Shown here: piece by piece, positions 35,127 to 46,104 of the stretch
Layout: every line of letters begins with the position of its first letter
Numbering within the stretch: position 1 is the stretch's first letter
NCBI GenBank assembly: GCA_022495005.1
Contig: JAGYXB010000510.1
Span: 62,001 to 126,000, forward strand
Reading direction: 5' to 3'
Source of the DNA: Rhyacophila brunnea
Lineage: Eukaryota > Arthropoda > Insecta > Trichoptera > Rhyacophilidae
Length of the DNA stretch: 64,000 nt
The notes under the pieces: generated by a model
What the model saw: the letters and a program-made list of their open reading frames with translations, nothing else
What the model was told of the DNA's origin: nothing
Database searches by the model: none
Made by a program: the position numbers and the translations under genes

Positions 35127-35835
35127 CTACAAATTACCATTTAAAAAATAATGAACATTGGCACATATGTAAGACCTCGACGGGTGATTCGTGGGCAGGC
35201 TGAAAAATTCGCAGCATTGAAAAAAACATAGTAGTGTTTGGCTACAATTTTTTTTATTTTTCAATATGATTTTTTGAGTTGAATGCACGTTTATTATTAA
35301 TGTAATCAAAGTAATATTCAATGCCTCTACAAGAGTATCATTTGAATCATTTTCTCCTTTGATGAGATGTTTTTTGAGGTTAGGAATAAGGTAAAAAAAA
35401 ACTGGCAATATCTTGTTTTCTTCGGATGCGGTTAATTACCCGCTATGCCGCCACTTTTCCGTATTTTGTTTGGACTCTAATTGGTAGTATTGATCAAAGT
35501 CTCATCCATAGTCACAGTTCGTCCCCAAAATAGTCAGAATTAGCGTCAAATATAGTATATGCACGAAAACGTTTTTGTTTCGACATCAGAAGCCTAGCCA
35601 CTCACCGAACAGAAAGCTTCGACAACTTTATAAGTTGATATGGATTCCACTCATTCGTTTAAGATCTTTAGAACATGTGCCTCCTTAGAAGTAATTTGGC
35701 TATGTTGAAAAATCGTGCATATAAATTAGTTGATGTTTTCTAAAATAATTATCTACTACGGGTGGAGACCTTTCACTGCGACGGTCGTCTTCAACGCCTT
35801 TCCACTCGCTTTTTAATTTCGATATATCTTCAAAA
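35127..35835 (-). pseudogene. mariner transposase relic
   Basis: Pieces of a mariner transposase lie in order on the minus strand: EWKGVEDDRRSERSPP (35762-35809, the end of the DNA-binding domain), TVTMDETLI (35491-35518, around the first catalytic aspartate), YYQLESKQNTEKWRHSG (35440-35490, one frame over) and LIPNLKKHLIKGENDSND (C-terminal part, near 35340-35395). Frameshifts and deletions separate them, and the second and third catalytic aspartates lie in the deleted part. It differs from the plus-strand relic at 25077 and retains other parts of the protein. Terminal repeats were not identified. Confidence 0.8.
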
Positions 35836-36340
35836 CCTTTTGATATAAAACCATTTCGTGGGGTGACTGCCTAAAGATGGTAACCAAATCTCGAAATCAT
35901 GTTATGCAATATGCAATTTGAAGTTTGACATAATGCTAATTTATTAATTGTGCTTTATATTGTGTATGTTATATAATATATCGGATGACCTTTTTTCTAG
36001 TAAGTATACATATATTTACATATAGTCACATAATCCATTGTTAACTCTAAATACCTAATTTATCAACTTACCAACTTTTGGTAGCATTCCCATGATTTAA
36101 TCACGGAGTGCAACTAAATTTATTATCTATTTTTAAAAAAGCAGCAATGAAATGTTCAATTTATAACAATAATAAATTAAGTATGCATTACGTATTTTGT
36201 TTTTAAAATTTTATTTTATTGTTTAAAATATATATTTTTTTATTTATTTTTGTTTTTTCATTTTATTTCTTTTCTATCAAATTATTTTTCTTGGTTTTTT
36301 TCTCTACCTTGTTTTTTCTCTAGTTGATTTATTGTACTGT
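35836..36340. other. No gene recognised
   Basis: Poly(T)- and A+T-rich, without structure beyond simple-sequence runs near 36200-36300. Confidence 0.4.
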
Positions 36341-36750
36341 TTACAACGTTTTTCTTAGCTCGTATTCTTATTTGTCCGGTACAAATCTTGCAATCGATTT
36401 TTAACTAACTTCCCGACTAGCTAGACATTTAAAACTTTTAGAATATATCAGAACACGATGCCAATGCATTTTTTAATACTTTTAGCCATCTTTAATTAGA
36501 ATTGAATTCATTTTCAGTTAATTCTGTTTTGTATGAAAAGTTATTTCGACACCATTATTGGTTGCTAAACGGATGGTCCTAGCAACTAAATTGTTAATAT
36601 ATACGTGCGTTACTATGGAAATCAAAATGAAATGTCAATATGACATTTCAGTATTCTATGATCGTTTAAGCTAATTATGTCAAGTTTATATGATTCAATA
36701 GAAAATTTAAAAACGTTGTATATAAAAAGTTCTTTTTATCTTGTAATTAT
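36341..36750 (+). repeat. ACAACG-end repeat family, copy 3 of 5
   Basis: A clean 410-bp copy from TTACAACGTTTTTCTTAGCT to TCTTTTTATCTTGTAATTAT. It includes the palindrome AATGTCAATATGACATT and keeps both terminal words. Confidence 0.8.
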
Positions 36751-37408
36751 TATTCTAAATGTCATGTTATGAACGTCTTGAATTAATAATTTGTTATGTG
36801 CTGAATGTGTCTTTTTTTAAAATAAATAAATAAAAGTCATGCTGGTATTTTTTTTGAAGCTGCGAACTTTTCAGCCGGTCTTAATAGGTGCTTGAAAAAA
36901 ATGTTGTTATTAGATAACCTCTTGGCTTTTGTTAGTTTTTAAAACATATTTTTGATAACGGACGTAATTTTAAACACTGCGTTTATGTATGTTATTATTA
37001 AACACGTACGTCTAACCTTCAGCGCAAAATTTCCAACGAACTGTTAAAAGTAATGAGATTAATTTAACCATATCATGCGATAAGACGTCCCATATTTTTT
37101 AATTATGTGTTAAAAAAATTCGTACTCAAACTGTATATCATATGAAAACACCTGTAAAGTTGTGTGGAAATTTGCCGTTTGGTTATTATGCAGATAATAC
37201 AATAAACATCTTTGTACACTTGAAAGGTAGATATTTCATTTTGTTATCCTTGGATTTATTTCAAATTAAAACGAAGAAAGTTATGTATGCATAATTACCT
37301 ACTTTTAGATACATCAACCAACTACATCTATAATGTTTATTAATTATTTTAAAAGCTTGTATTTCATTTATAAATGGTGAACATTTGTTATTTCATTTCA
37401 TATTTCAG
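36751..37408. other. No gene recognised
   Basis: A+T-rich; its right end would be intronic if the next feature is a true exon. Confidence 0.35.
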
Positions 37409-37672
37409 TTGTCTCAATCTCAATGCTGTATGGTTACCGTGCATTCTGTTAAGTATAATCATCTCAGTTTAGATATCTATTCTCCTTTCCTTTTACGGTG
37501 CATTGAAGAGGATCCTCTTGAGTGGTTGAGTGTCTTTCATCCACGTGACATGGCATATATAACATACTTGCAATATGTAACAGAAAATGAAAGTTTTTAC
37601 GAATCCTATCGAAAAAGTTTCATATTAACAATAATTGAGTTCTTGAGATTCTATCTTTCACCGTGTTTCTAA
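37409..37672 (+). CDS. Candidate terminal exon of an unknown protein
   Basis: An acceptor (TTTCATATTTCAG) precedes an 88-codon frame that ends in TAA. The peptide begins LSQSQCCMVTVHSVKYNH and continues RCIEEDPLEWLSVFHPRDMA, then YVTENESFYESYRKSF and a hydrophobic tail, ILTIIEFLRFYLS. The mixed composition is more protein-like than most frames nearby. Two overlapping AATAAA signals lie about 65 bp past the stop (37737-37746). It starts on a codon boundary, the phase in which exon B at 18182-18249 ends, but a 19-kb intron between them is speculation. It could also be part of a transposon, because a repeat shared with 49790 starts at 37781. Confidence 0.25.
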   Translation: MSQSQCCMVTVHSVKYNHLSLDIYSPFLLRCIEEDPLEWLSVFHPRDMAYITYLQYVTENESFYESYRKSFILTIIEFLRFYLSPCF

Positions 37673-37780
37673 CCGAAGGCATATCCTTTACTCTTTGAAT
37701 ATTTTTTTCTTGTTTCTTGGTTTCGAAGGTTTCTTGAATAAATAAATTAGTTATGTTCGTCCTTGAATTTATCAAGGAGT

Positions 37781-37925
37781 GATTTATGGTTTATCTCATA
37801 ATACCGTTTTACTGACGAAGTTTTGCATACAACTGTCCCAGAATAAAAAATACATACTTCTTTATTGCCTTCGTTAATCAAGCCATACTCCTCAGTCCAC
37901 CAACTTTAAAAGTTTCTGCTTCTTG
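37781..37925 (+). repeat. Repeat pair with conserved reading frame, copy 1
   Basis: This matches the complement of 49790-49945 at roughly 80% by eye: GATTTATGGTTTATCTCA, TTTTGCATACAACTGTCCCA, TTTATTGCCTTCGTTAATCA. Read in one frame both copies give a related peptide (EVLHTTVPE, KIHT, LLPSLI, VHQL, LLL), here with three stops. It is probably coding debris of an unidentified transposon. Confidence 0.55.
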
Positions 37926-38260
37926 ATTCTAATTATATTTGAATAGGATTTATTAAATTAAATTAAATTCATGCACTTGTTTTCACTAACACTTGCTACG
38001 GTCTAATAATTATTGTAAGCAACAACAAACATAACCTTCAATAATAACAAAATTTGTTGCCTACACTGCCATTGACATTACATATCAATTAACATGTTAA
38101 AAATATATAAGTAGGTGTACGGAAAGATTATATATAAATGAAGAGTTCGTATATAAATACTATACATAAAAAAATAATTTGTAAATCGTATACTATACGG
38201 TCATCTCTATAGCACATAGCTAGATGAAAAGTTCGTGGAGCATTGCAGACAATAATGTAG
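37926..38260. other. No gene recognised
   Basis: A+T-rich spacer. TATACTATACGGTCATCTCT near 38190 is an inverted match to a word near 6405. Confidence 0.35.
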
Positions 38261-38486
38261 CTAACCTAACCTAACAAATAATCCAGTATATCGGCTATTT
38301 TAAATATTTGTTTGCCGCTGGCTTCCTGTAAACCGACAAGAACCGTGTTTTATTTAGACATGACTTTTATCTCAGTACTATACGATCCAAAGAGGTTGGA
38401 CGGTCTTTAATATAAGACGATAATATTATATTTCCGATACAATATTTCACGGTGAAGTGTGATACGGTGAACTGCATACGTACGCA
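38261..38486 (+). repeat. Dispersed repeat with CCTAA motif, second copy
   Basis: Begins CTAACCTAACCTAAC and shares TTGTTTGCCGCTGGCTTCCT and TTTCACGGTGAAGTGTGATA with 6512-6700. An insertion of about 50 bp, absent from the first copy, lies in the middle. Confidence 0.5.
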
Positions 38487-38627
38487 AGAAGACTGGTTAT
38501 CGACAGGGATTCTTGAAGACACCGTGTAGTGTACGTAGTATGCTCTAACAGAGGAGCGGATATGGTCAAAGAAGAATAATAATATTCATTGATTACCAAC
38601 TTAAAAATGTACCCCTATACTATTTTT

Positions 38628-39076
38628 TTACAACGTTTTTCTTAGCTCGTATTCATATTTGTCCAGTGGTTCTTTGTCCGGTACAAATTTTGCAATCGAT
38701 TTTTAACTAACTTCCCGACTAGGTAGACATTTGAAACTTTTAGAATATATCAGAACACGATGCCAATGCATTTTTTTAATACTTTTACCCGTCTTTAAGT
38801 AGAATTGAATTCATTTTCAGTTAATTCTGTTTTGTATGAAAAGTTATTTCGACACCATTATTGGTTGCTAGAGGGGTCTGGGTCCTAGCAACTAAATTAT
38901 TAATATATACGTGCGTTACTATGGAAATCAATATGACATGTCAAAATGAGATTTCAGTATTATTTAAGTTATTAAGTACAAATTTTTTTGATTGTTTAAG
39001 CTAGTCAAGTCAAGTTTATATGATTCAACAGAAAATTTAAAAACGTTGTATCTAAAAAGTTCTTTTTATCTTTTAA
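38628..39076 (+). repeat. ACAACG-end repeat family, copy 4 of 5
   Basis: A full copy from TTACAACGTTTTTCTTAGCT to AACGTTGTATCTAAAAAGTT and the short tail. It carries TTGGTTGCTAGAGGGGTCTG, as copy 1 does in reverse, so copies 1 and 4 form a subgroup. Confidence 0.8.
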
Positions 39077-40168
39077 TGATAATTTTGTCCTCATATCATG
39101 GATAGTTTTACTTCTGATTCTATACAACTCATATGGTGGATCAATACTAGAATAATACGGATGATTATTTAGATTCGTGTCGCGTTTTAGCATGTTGTTT
39201 TATATTGTAGTATGAAAACATTTGCATGAGTTAAATAAATTTATACGTCATAGACGTTTTCGTGGAAGGAAGAATAGGTTAGCATTTTCCGACGTGAAAC
39301 TGAAAAACCGCGGAAAATACTACCCTTGTATTATTTATTTTAGAATTCAACGGAAAGTGAGAATTATTATTTCTTGATCCCCTTTCAGAAGTTTTCTATG
39401 CAATATTTAGAGCAGAAGTAAAATGTTTGTGAAAAGATACGAGTTCGGAAAAATAAATTTTCATTTTTGAAAAATTGAAGATTTACTGCGGAAATAATGT
39501 GTGTTCGTGTTACGTCAAGCATTGTTAGACGTGCAGTTAAATTCAAGATAAACGAGTGATGACCTCGATAACATATTTCTGATGTGCTTCGTTCACATTC
39601 AACGCGAAAGTAAATAGATTTCGCGTTTAAAAACACAAGATCATCGGTTTGTCAGTGGCATTGTTATTAAATTAAAGAATTAATGACAAGTGTTTTGTTG
39701 CTTAGTGAAACAGTGAGAATAAACAACCACGTACGCTGTACCTATAGCTTTGTTGGTATAAATACCAGTTGTTTTTTTCAAATTGCATTTGATCTTGAGT
39801 AAGGATTCACTGGGTTTGCTAAATGCTTACAACCATCACTAGTAAAAAGTGTGTTATGTAATATGATTTACTCGAACTCATATTGCAGGGAACGGTATAC
39901 TGCAGCAGAAGCGTAGGTATAAGGATATTCTTTCGGCGCTGCAACCTCCGTAAGGAGTTCAATGTCCAAGGCGTTTGGGATCTGATACGACTAGCTCAGG
40001 ATTAAGAGGTGTGCCTCCTGCACGTTGGTGGTCACCGATAGAAAACGGCGCCAAAAGAAGAATATATAAAGTTCACTTTTTGGAGCGAACATAGTAATTA
40101 ACTCATATATAGGTATATGACTTTAAATCTAGCTTAAAAAACTCGCGAATAAATTCTGAGTGGCAAAT
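39077..40168. other. No gene recognised
   Basis: An 83-codon minus-strand frame at 39385-39636 has no known motif. A G+C-richer patch at 39890-40060 may be retroelement debris. Confidence 0.35.
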
Positions 40169-40292
40169 ATTTTTTTTTGACCGTGTTATTATGGGTCTCC
40201 GCGGAGGGGAGGTTTGTATTATTAGAATTATATTTTTACGAGAAATGAATATTAGCCACTTGTTCAACCTATTAGGTCTAGGCTCGTGATTA
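40169..40292 (-). repeat. tRNA-derived SINE, 5'-truncated copy
   Basis: This is the 3' part of the SINE at 48695-48934 in reverse: it starts with a T-run (the complement of the A-tail), then GACCGTGTTATTATGGGTCT, CGAGAAATGAATATTAGCCA and CACTTGTTCAACCTATTAGG. The tRNA-like head is missing. More diverged than the other two copies. Confidence 0.65.
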
Positions 40293-40823
40293 CTACAATA
40301 TTTACAATAATTTTTCCATACGTAGACCCGTAAATAAGATCTCAATTGTCGATAAATGAGAGGTCATAAAATCTAGCGTTTTTCCAACCACATAGCTTTC
40401 TTTTTCACCCGGTTTGGCATATTTTTGTCGAAGACAGTTGACAACACAGATTCTACGTCACTCACTAATACTAAAAATCTTGTTCATCATTTGATGATTT
40501 TTTGATATATGAATTTGAAAATAATATTATTTATGTACGGTGATAATGTAATACAATTGTGTAATAATAAATAGCATGACAGCTTTGCGCGAAAGAAATA
40601 GCTTTCAATTCTCAACATGGGCTTACGAAAAAAAGAAAGCTCTTTGATTTCCCATGCGGTTTCAAATGCATTGGAAAATATACGAATGCAGCATAAACAT
40701 TTTTGCAGATGTCATTGTAGATATTTCCAAGGCTTTGATTTTACGAAAACATACCAAGCAGTATTTACAAGTTACCTATAATATTGCATTTAAACCCAGT
40801 AAAATATATTCAGCAAGTTGCAA
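40293..40823. other. No gene recognised
   Basis: A+T-rich with no clear feature. Confidence 0.4.
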
Positions 40824-41266
40824 TTTACTTTTTATATACGTTTTTAAATTTACTGTTGAATAATTATGCTCAAACTTGTACTTGCTACGAAGTAAATGAA
40901 AAACAAACAAACAAACAAACAAATATAGAATACTGAAATGTCATTTTGATTTCCATAGTAACGCACGTATATATTAATAATTTAGTTGGTAGGACCACCC
41001 CTTAACAACCAATAATAGTCTTTTACTTTTTACGGATTTTTCTGAAATATCTTTCCACACCAAACATAATCAACTGAAAATGAATTCAATTCTGCTTAAA
41101 GATGGTTAAAAGTATTAAAAGAGTGCATTTGCACCATGTTCTGATATATTCTAAAAGTTTCAAATGTCTAGCTAGTCGGGAAGTTAGTTAAAAATCGATT
41201 GCAAGATTTGTACTGGACAAACAACCACCGGAAAAACAAGAGTACGAGCTAATAAAAACGTTGTAA
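40824..41266 (-). repeat. ACAACG-end repeat family, copy 5 of 5, with (CAAA)n
   Basis: A reverse copy sharing the GGACAAACAACCACCGG block with copy 2. The terminal word on the left is mutated (ATATACGTTTTTAAATTT). It contains a short (CAAA)n microsatellite at 40900-40923 at the place where copy 2 has an A+T-rich insertion. Confidence 0.75.
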
Positions 41267-42664
41267 AATATTGGTATCTAACAGAATCTTAATCCGAATC
41301 CATCAAATCCTACGAATCTGCTTTAGCAATAATTTATCATTTATCACGCCGAAATCAGCCAATGACTATGCCTCTGAGGTTTATAAAATTTCATTAATAT
41401 TGGCAACCTTGTTTAATGATTTTGAATTAAGGTATTTATTAATAATAAGTTACTAAATATTGATTCCTACATGGTCAGGATCTCGTCATTAAATTTATTT
41501 GAATTATTTGTAATCAATGAATAATACACACTTCTAATATATTTACAATAACGAATGCTTCATTCATAAATCGTATATATATAATATTTATTAAATGAAA
41601 ATAGTTCAATTTCAAATTAAAACTTTGACTTCAACGATTTGTTGTCAAAGTAGTCATCGTCAGTTTGGATTATTACACTATTGGATGAAGACCTTTTAAG
41701 CTGACTTAATTCCTCACGGCCCTATATTGTGCACCTGATGAGGATTTTGTATAGCCTTTTTTTTAGAGAAGTCTTAATTAAGTGTTTCTGTAGAACCAAT
41801 TAAGACAATTAGATTATATGAAATCGAATGAAATGTCGCTAAATATGTATATCTTTTAAATGTTATAATTTATAATACTACTACAATCATTTCCGAAGAG
41901 TTAATCGATAATAAAGAGGAAATTAATCGAAATATATATATTACTAGGTACCTAGATTAATATAAAAATTGATACAGTTCCATTATATATTATTCTCTTC
42001 GTACATTATTGAACCAATAAATAATCACATAATGGGAATTAAATTATATCGCAAACAAAATCTCGTGACTTAAACATACGACTATGATTATCTTTCATAA
42101 GTTAGTTATAATATTATAATCATGTTATCCGTATTAGGTATTATGTGAAAATTTATTTATGTGGCAACATTAAAACGTCAAAAGACCCCATTAATCTTAT
42201 TATTATATAGGTACATAATATTATTACATTAGCTAGATAGACAAATATGAGACAAGAGTAACGTTCGCAACTTATCATTTTAATGTTTTTCGATGTTGCC
42301 AGTGTGTTTCACATTTTTCCTTTCCCTTTCCCGCCTCGTAAAATATATTATTTTAATATGATACATGGTGGCAGGGAAAGGGGTTGTATGTTATATGCAT
42401 ATTGTCTAGTGATCACCGCATCCAACACGAAGTTGTCGCTAATGACCTGTCACCGGCAGTGACGAATTTACGAACGCACTTTTGGAAACTATATAGCTGT
42501 ACGTGAACATAAGTACATCGATGAGATATACCCTGCCATATAGAGATAGCTCTAGTATTTTTTATAACTCATAGTTGAAAAAAATAATGAAATAGTCTAC
42601 TGCATAGGCAACATAAATATTGTTGTTTGTGGTCGATGCCAATAATTATTATTGACATGATAGA
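41267..42664. other. Spacer with a short LINE 3' end
   Basis: GTCATCGTCAGTTTGGATTA followed by CTATTGGATGAAGACCTTTT near 41655-41700 matches the complement of the LINE ends at 24345 and 44785, but only for about 60 bp. The rest is A+T-rich and unassigned. Confidence 0.4.
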
Positions 42665-42806
42665 CTTGGCGCCGCCATCTTGTTGTCTCGTTCTTGGCAC
42701 CGCCATCTCGGTGCTCAGATCTTGGTGCCGCTGACTCGACGACGCCATCTCGAGGCAAGTACGACTTGACGATACCATCTGGACGATTAGCAACTTAGCG
42801 ACATTG
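42665..42806 (+). repeat. Degenerate 28-bp minisatellite
   Basis: Four to five units start at 42665, 42693, 42721 and 42765, each with CTTGGCRCCGCCATCTCG or a mutated form, spaced 28 bp apart except for a 44-bp third unit that contains a partial extra repeat. It is much G+C-richer than its surroundings. A minus-strand frame crosses it, but 28 is not a multiple of three, so the repeat is not a protein repeat. Confidence 0.65.
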
Positions 42807-43760
42807 AAATACGTAATGGAATACACTAGCGTTACGATTTGAAATACTACCTTAGTAGTTAACAAGTTTTTCAAAAGAAGTAGGTATTCCAAATTATAAT
42901 ATATAGAATAATACCAACACAATATTATATAGTTGTCGTAATTTTTAGTAATTTATGCAGTGCTTGGTGAAAATATATATTTTAATCGGTTTAGAGAAAA
43001 TTTTTTAAAATTTTGGTTTATTAGGGAATTTATCCACATAATTTGCTCATTAGGAAAAATCTTTTTAAAAATATAGGATGCCCAGCGTATAATTATGCTC
43101 TACCAACTAAACAACGTGCTTCCTCTGTAATTGCGACGAAATTAACTACTTAGTTGTTTTTATAATACTCTCTGAAGCGCTTTCTAAATTGCGTTACATT
43201 TTGGCAGTCGGCCTTTATATTTTAATTAGTCACCGGTGTCAGGATCTCTCCAAATTTTAGTTGTTATAACGTACCCGCACTTGCTACTAATTGTTTATTT
43301 TTTGCGATGGGATCAAATATTTATATGTAAGCAGTAGAATAAATTAACACCATGAATATTATATGTTTTATTGATGACTATCTACTAATTGAAAGTATAT
43401 AATTAATTATTATCTAATTATCATGAACAATCACAACGCAAACAAAAAGGCACAGCGTAGTTATTAGAACGCCCGTCGCTGAAGACATACATAATATTAT
43501 TATACGGGTTTGATCCTGAGTTTGCCAAAGATTACCATTTTTAATTTTTTGTAATATGCCTTTCACCAAGAACAAGGGCCCGATGTAAAACCCTTGTCAA
43601 ATAGTTTGTTAATATAATCACCACCCTATCGAGACTTATATTGTCATATTAAGAATTTTCAAAGTTAATGTTTGATACAATTTTTCATAAATTACAAGAA
43701 TTTTTCTTTTCTGTCTTGAGAAAAGTAAAAGACATCATGACTACACATAGTGTGAGGCCT
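42807..43760. other. No gene recognised
   Basis: A+T-rich, without shared repeats or convincing frames. Confidence 0.4.
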
Positions 43761-44408
43761 CAGTGCCAGCGTTCGGCGCAGCGTTAATTTCCCGTCGGGA
43801 ATTTTCGAGAAATTTTCGAGATTTTCCATCCCGAATCTCGAGAATTTAAATTTTTAACATTTCGGGAAATCCTGGATCTCGAGAATCTTTTCTCGGGATT
43901 CGGGATTTCTTTATTATCAAATATTAATTAAAAAAACGATTTTCAATACGAACAAAGTGAAGAAAACACAAAACGTTCAAAGACTGATCGGGGCATTTAA
44001 CACAATTAAGCCAAAGTCGACTCAAAATGAGCGCAATTTTTACATCAAGGAATTTTGTCTCAAAAAACGTACGCGATTGTCAGACGCAGCGATTGACGGT
44101 CTGCGTTTTTTGAAATTACATTTTATTAATAAGTAATGTTTTTAATTATTTTTGTTTTCCTACTTCTATTTTGTTTGTCTTCTTAAATAAATAAAAAAAA
44201 TCATATTTTTTGGAATTTGTCTGTTTTTACACTGGTTTTAAAATTTTTACAGGTTTTTTTTAAATTTCCCGATATCTCGGGAATTCTCGAGAATTCTTTT
44301 CTGGAAATCCCGAATCTCGAGAATTCAAAATTTCATCATTTCGGAAAATCCTGATTCTCGTGATTGAGAGTTTCTCGGGAAATACCCAACTCAAATTACA
44401 CAGCACTA
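43761..44408 (+). mobile_element. hAT-like element with palindromic CTCGAGA arrays
   Basis: Both ends carry several copies of the words TCTCGAGAATT and CCCGAATCTCGAGA (43801-43910 and 44260-44385) around an A+T-rich interior of about 350 bp without a transposase. The outer ends read CAGTGCC on the left and TAGTGCTG inward from the right, and both lead into a TTTCCCG block. No matching 8-bp duplication was found, so the exact borders are uncertain. The architecture mirrors family A but with a different palindrome. Confidence 0.6.
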
Positions 44409-44784
44409 GCTAATGGTTTGGCTGCAAAATTTATTTCATTCTCTATTCAAGCTTTACAAAAAAAACGATACAAAACTTCTCCGAAAAATATTTTCCTTTA
44501 CAGACCTGATAAATATTCTCTGCAGTTGGGAATATTGATCGCTGCGGTTTTTGGTAAACTTGACTTTAAATTCAGTTGAGGTGTGATGTTTTTTTATTGG
44601 CGTATGTATCTATAACACTACTGCGGATGGCCTGATACGGTTATATATATTGACGACTGCATCGATAAAGCATGAACTATACTGAATTATGTTTTATTTT
44701 ATAAGTAATTGAAATATAAAATATCTTTTATAAACATTGCTTTATGATACGTGTTTCACTTAGACTTTAGACGGTGGGATTTAT
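44409..44784. other. No gene recognised
   Basis: A+T-rich spacer; part of a 71-codon frame that begins in the preceding element. Confidence 0.35.
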
Positions 44785-45064
44785 AAAGTCATCATCAGCC
44801 GGGGTTGATTCACTGTTGGATGAAAGTCTCCCTTAGTTCTCGATCTCTAGTTATTCGCTATCACGTAAACCCATATTACTTTATGAGTTTGTCGACCCAG
44901 AAGGGTTGGTGGCATCCGTTTAGTATCCCTTGTGTACAACTATATGAATGCATTTCTCCGATATGTCCCCTCATTACCATTTCACCAGCTTGGTGATCTG
45001 TATCAAATACCCTACTATTGTCTGCATTTTTATCCATTGGTTTCTTTTGTGGTTTTACATGCAC
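44785..45064 (-). pseudogene. Non-LTR retrotransposon 3' end relic
   Basis: The minus strand shows GEMVMRGHIGEM, LNGCHQPFWVDKLIK and, in another frame, RDRELRETFIQQ before the (TGATGA) tail, whose complement begins GTCATCATCAGCC at 44790. Nucleotide similarity to 24345-24590 covers CATTTCACCAGCTTGG and TTGTCTGCATTTTTATCCAT. Frameshifts and stops show that it is dead. Confidence 0.7.
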
Positions 45065-45302
45065 CTTTCCATGACATTGTTGTCTACTCGGAATTTTTGG
45101 ATATCTCTTACATTAATGCTAGAAAGACATTACCATCATATCACGTGATCTCACATACTAGAACTACATAAAATTCAATACTAAAAACTGATAACCTACA
45201 AAACATTGTGTTAATCACGCTTGAGGTAACTTTATTGTGGATATTTTATTACATAACTTCTTTTATTTTGTTAACTGTCAATTCATGGTGGAACTGCATT
45301 GT
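45065..45302. other. Spacer
   Basis: Short A+T-rich spacer between a retrotransposon end and the fold-back element. Confidence 0.4.
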
Positions 45303-45535
45303 ATTGTTGTTTTAATTTAATAAAACGCATTTTTTTTGTAGTACTTATTCCACTTTAAATCAATAAATTAGGACCGGTTTCATTCGCCTCAGAGGGACAT
45401 TTTCAACTGAATGAAAGTGAAATGAAATTTAGTTGAAAATGTCCCTCTGAGGCGGACGAAACCGGTCCTAATTTATTGATTTAAAGTGAAATAAGTACTA
45501 CAAAAAAATGCGTTTTATTAAATTAAAACAACAAT
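45303..45535 (+). mobile_element. Near-palindromic fold-back MITE
   Basis: A 233-bp element that is almost one perfect inverted repeat: arms of about 105 bp, from ATTGTTGTTTTAATTTAATA through TTAGGACCGGTTTC to GAGGGACATTTTCAACT, around a 22-nt loop (GAATGAAAGTGAAATGAAAT...). Only a few mismatches and small length differences separate the arms. Single arms occur at 31564-31640 and 63180-63259. A transcript would fold into a long hairpin. No coding sequence. Confidence 0.8.
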
Positions 45536-46104
45536 TATTAAATAACACTATAATTTTCGGTTCAAAATATGCTACAGGATGGGAGCATCTATCTATACAA
45601 AGTAAAACAACATTGTAACTTTTTGTCCGTGTCGGAAACTTACTGTGAGATCACGTGCGCTCTTGACGTAATCGTAATGTGTTTCTAGCATAATAGTCTA
45701 TGTTTCATATGCATAAGTGAGTATTGGTAATACACAAGGGGTTGAATACAACGATTTGGCACAATAGTGTGTCACTTTTGAAGATACTATTTATGCCTGA
45801 ATGGGAATGACTACGGACATATTATACTTGAGACGTTGGGCTTAAAATCTAGGTGAGTTAAGATTTTTGGACCTTAGGAGTAATGTTATTTCACTTTAAA
45901 ATATAACCATTTGTCTAGAGAAAAATTATTTAATTTTAGAGTACCTATACGCTATTATTTGAAACGCAATCAATGTTATAACCTTATAACGTAACACATT
46001 ATATACGTAGGTAATACTCGACAGTCACTTGCCTCATGTGACGGGCGTCGCGTATTGTTTATTACTATATTATTATTGCGTTATGATTTTATTATATGAA
46101 CGGG
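45536..46104. other. No gene recognised
   Basis: A+T-rich, no frame or repeat recognised. Confidence 0.4.

Noticed and set aside
43741..44408. Assigning the TCTCGAGA element to family A
   Set aside because: Architecture is alike, but the palindrome, terminal sequence and interior are different and no shared stretch beyond a few bases was found.
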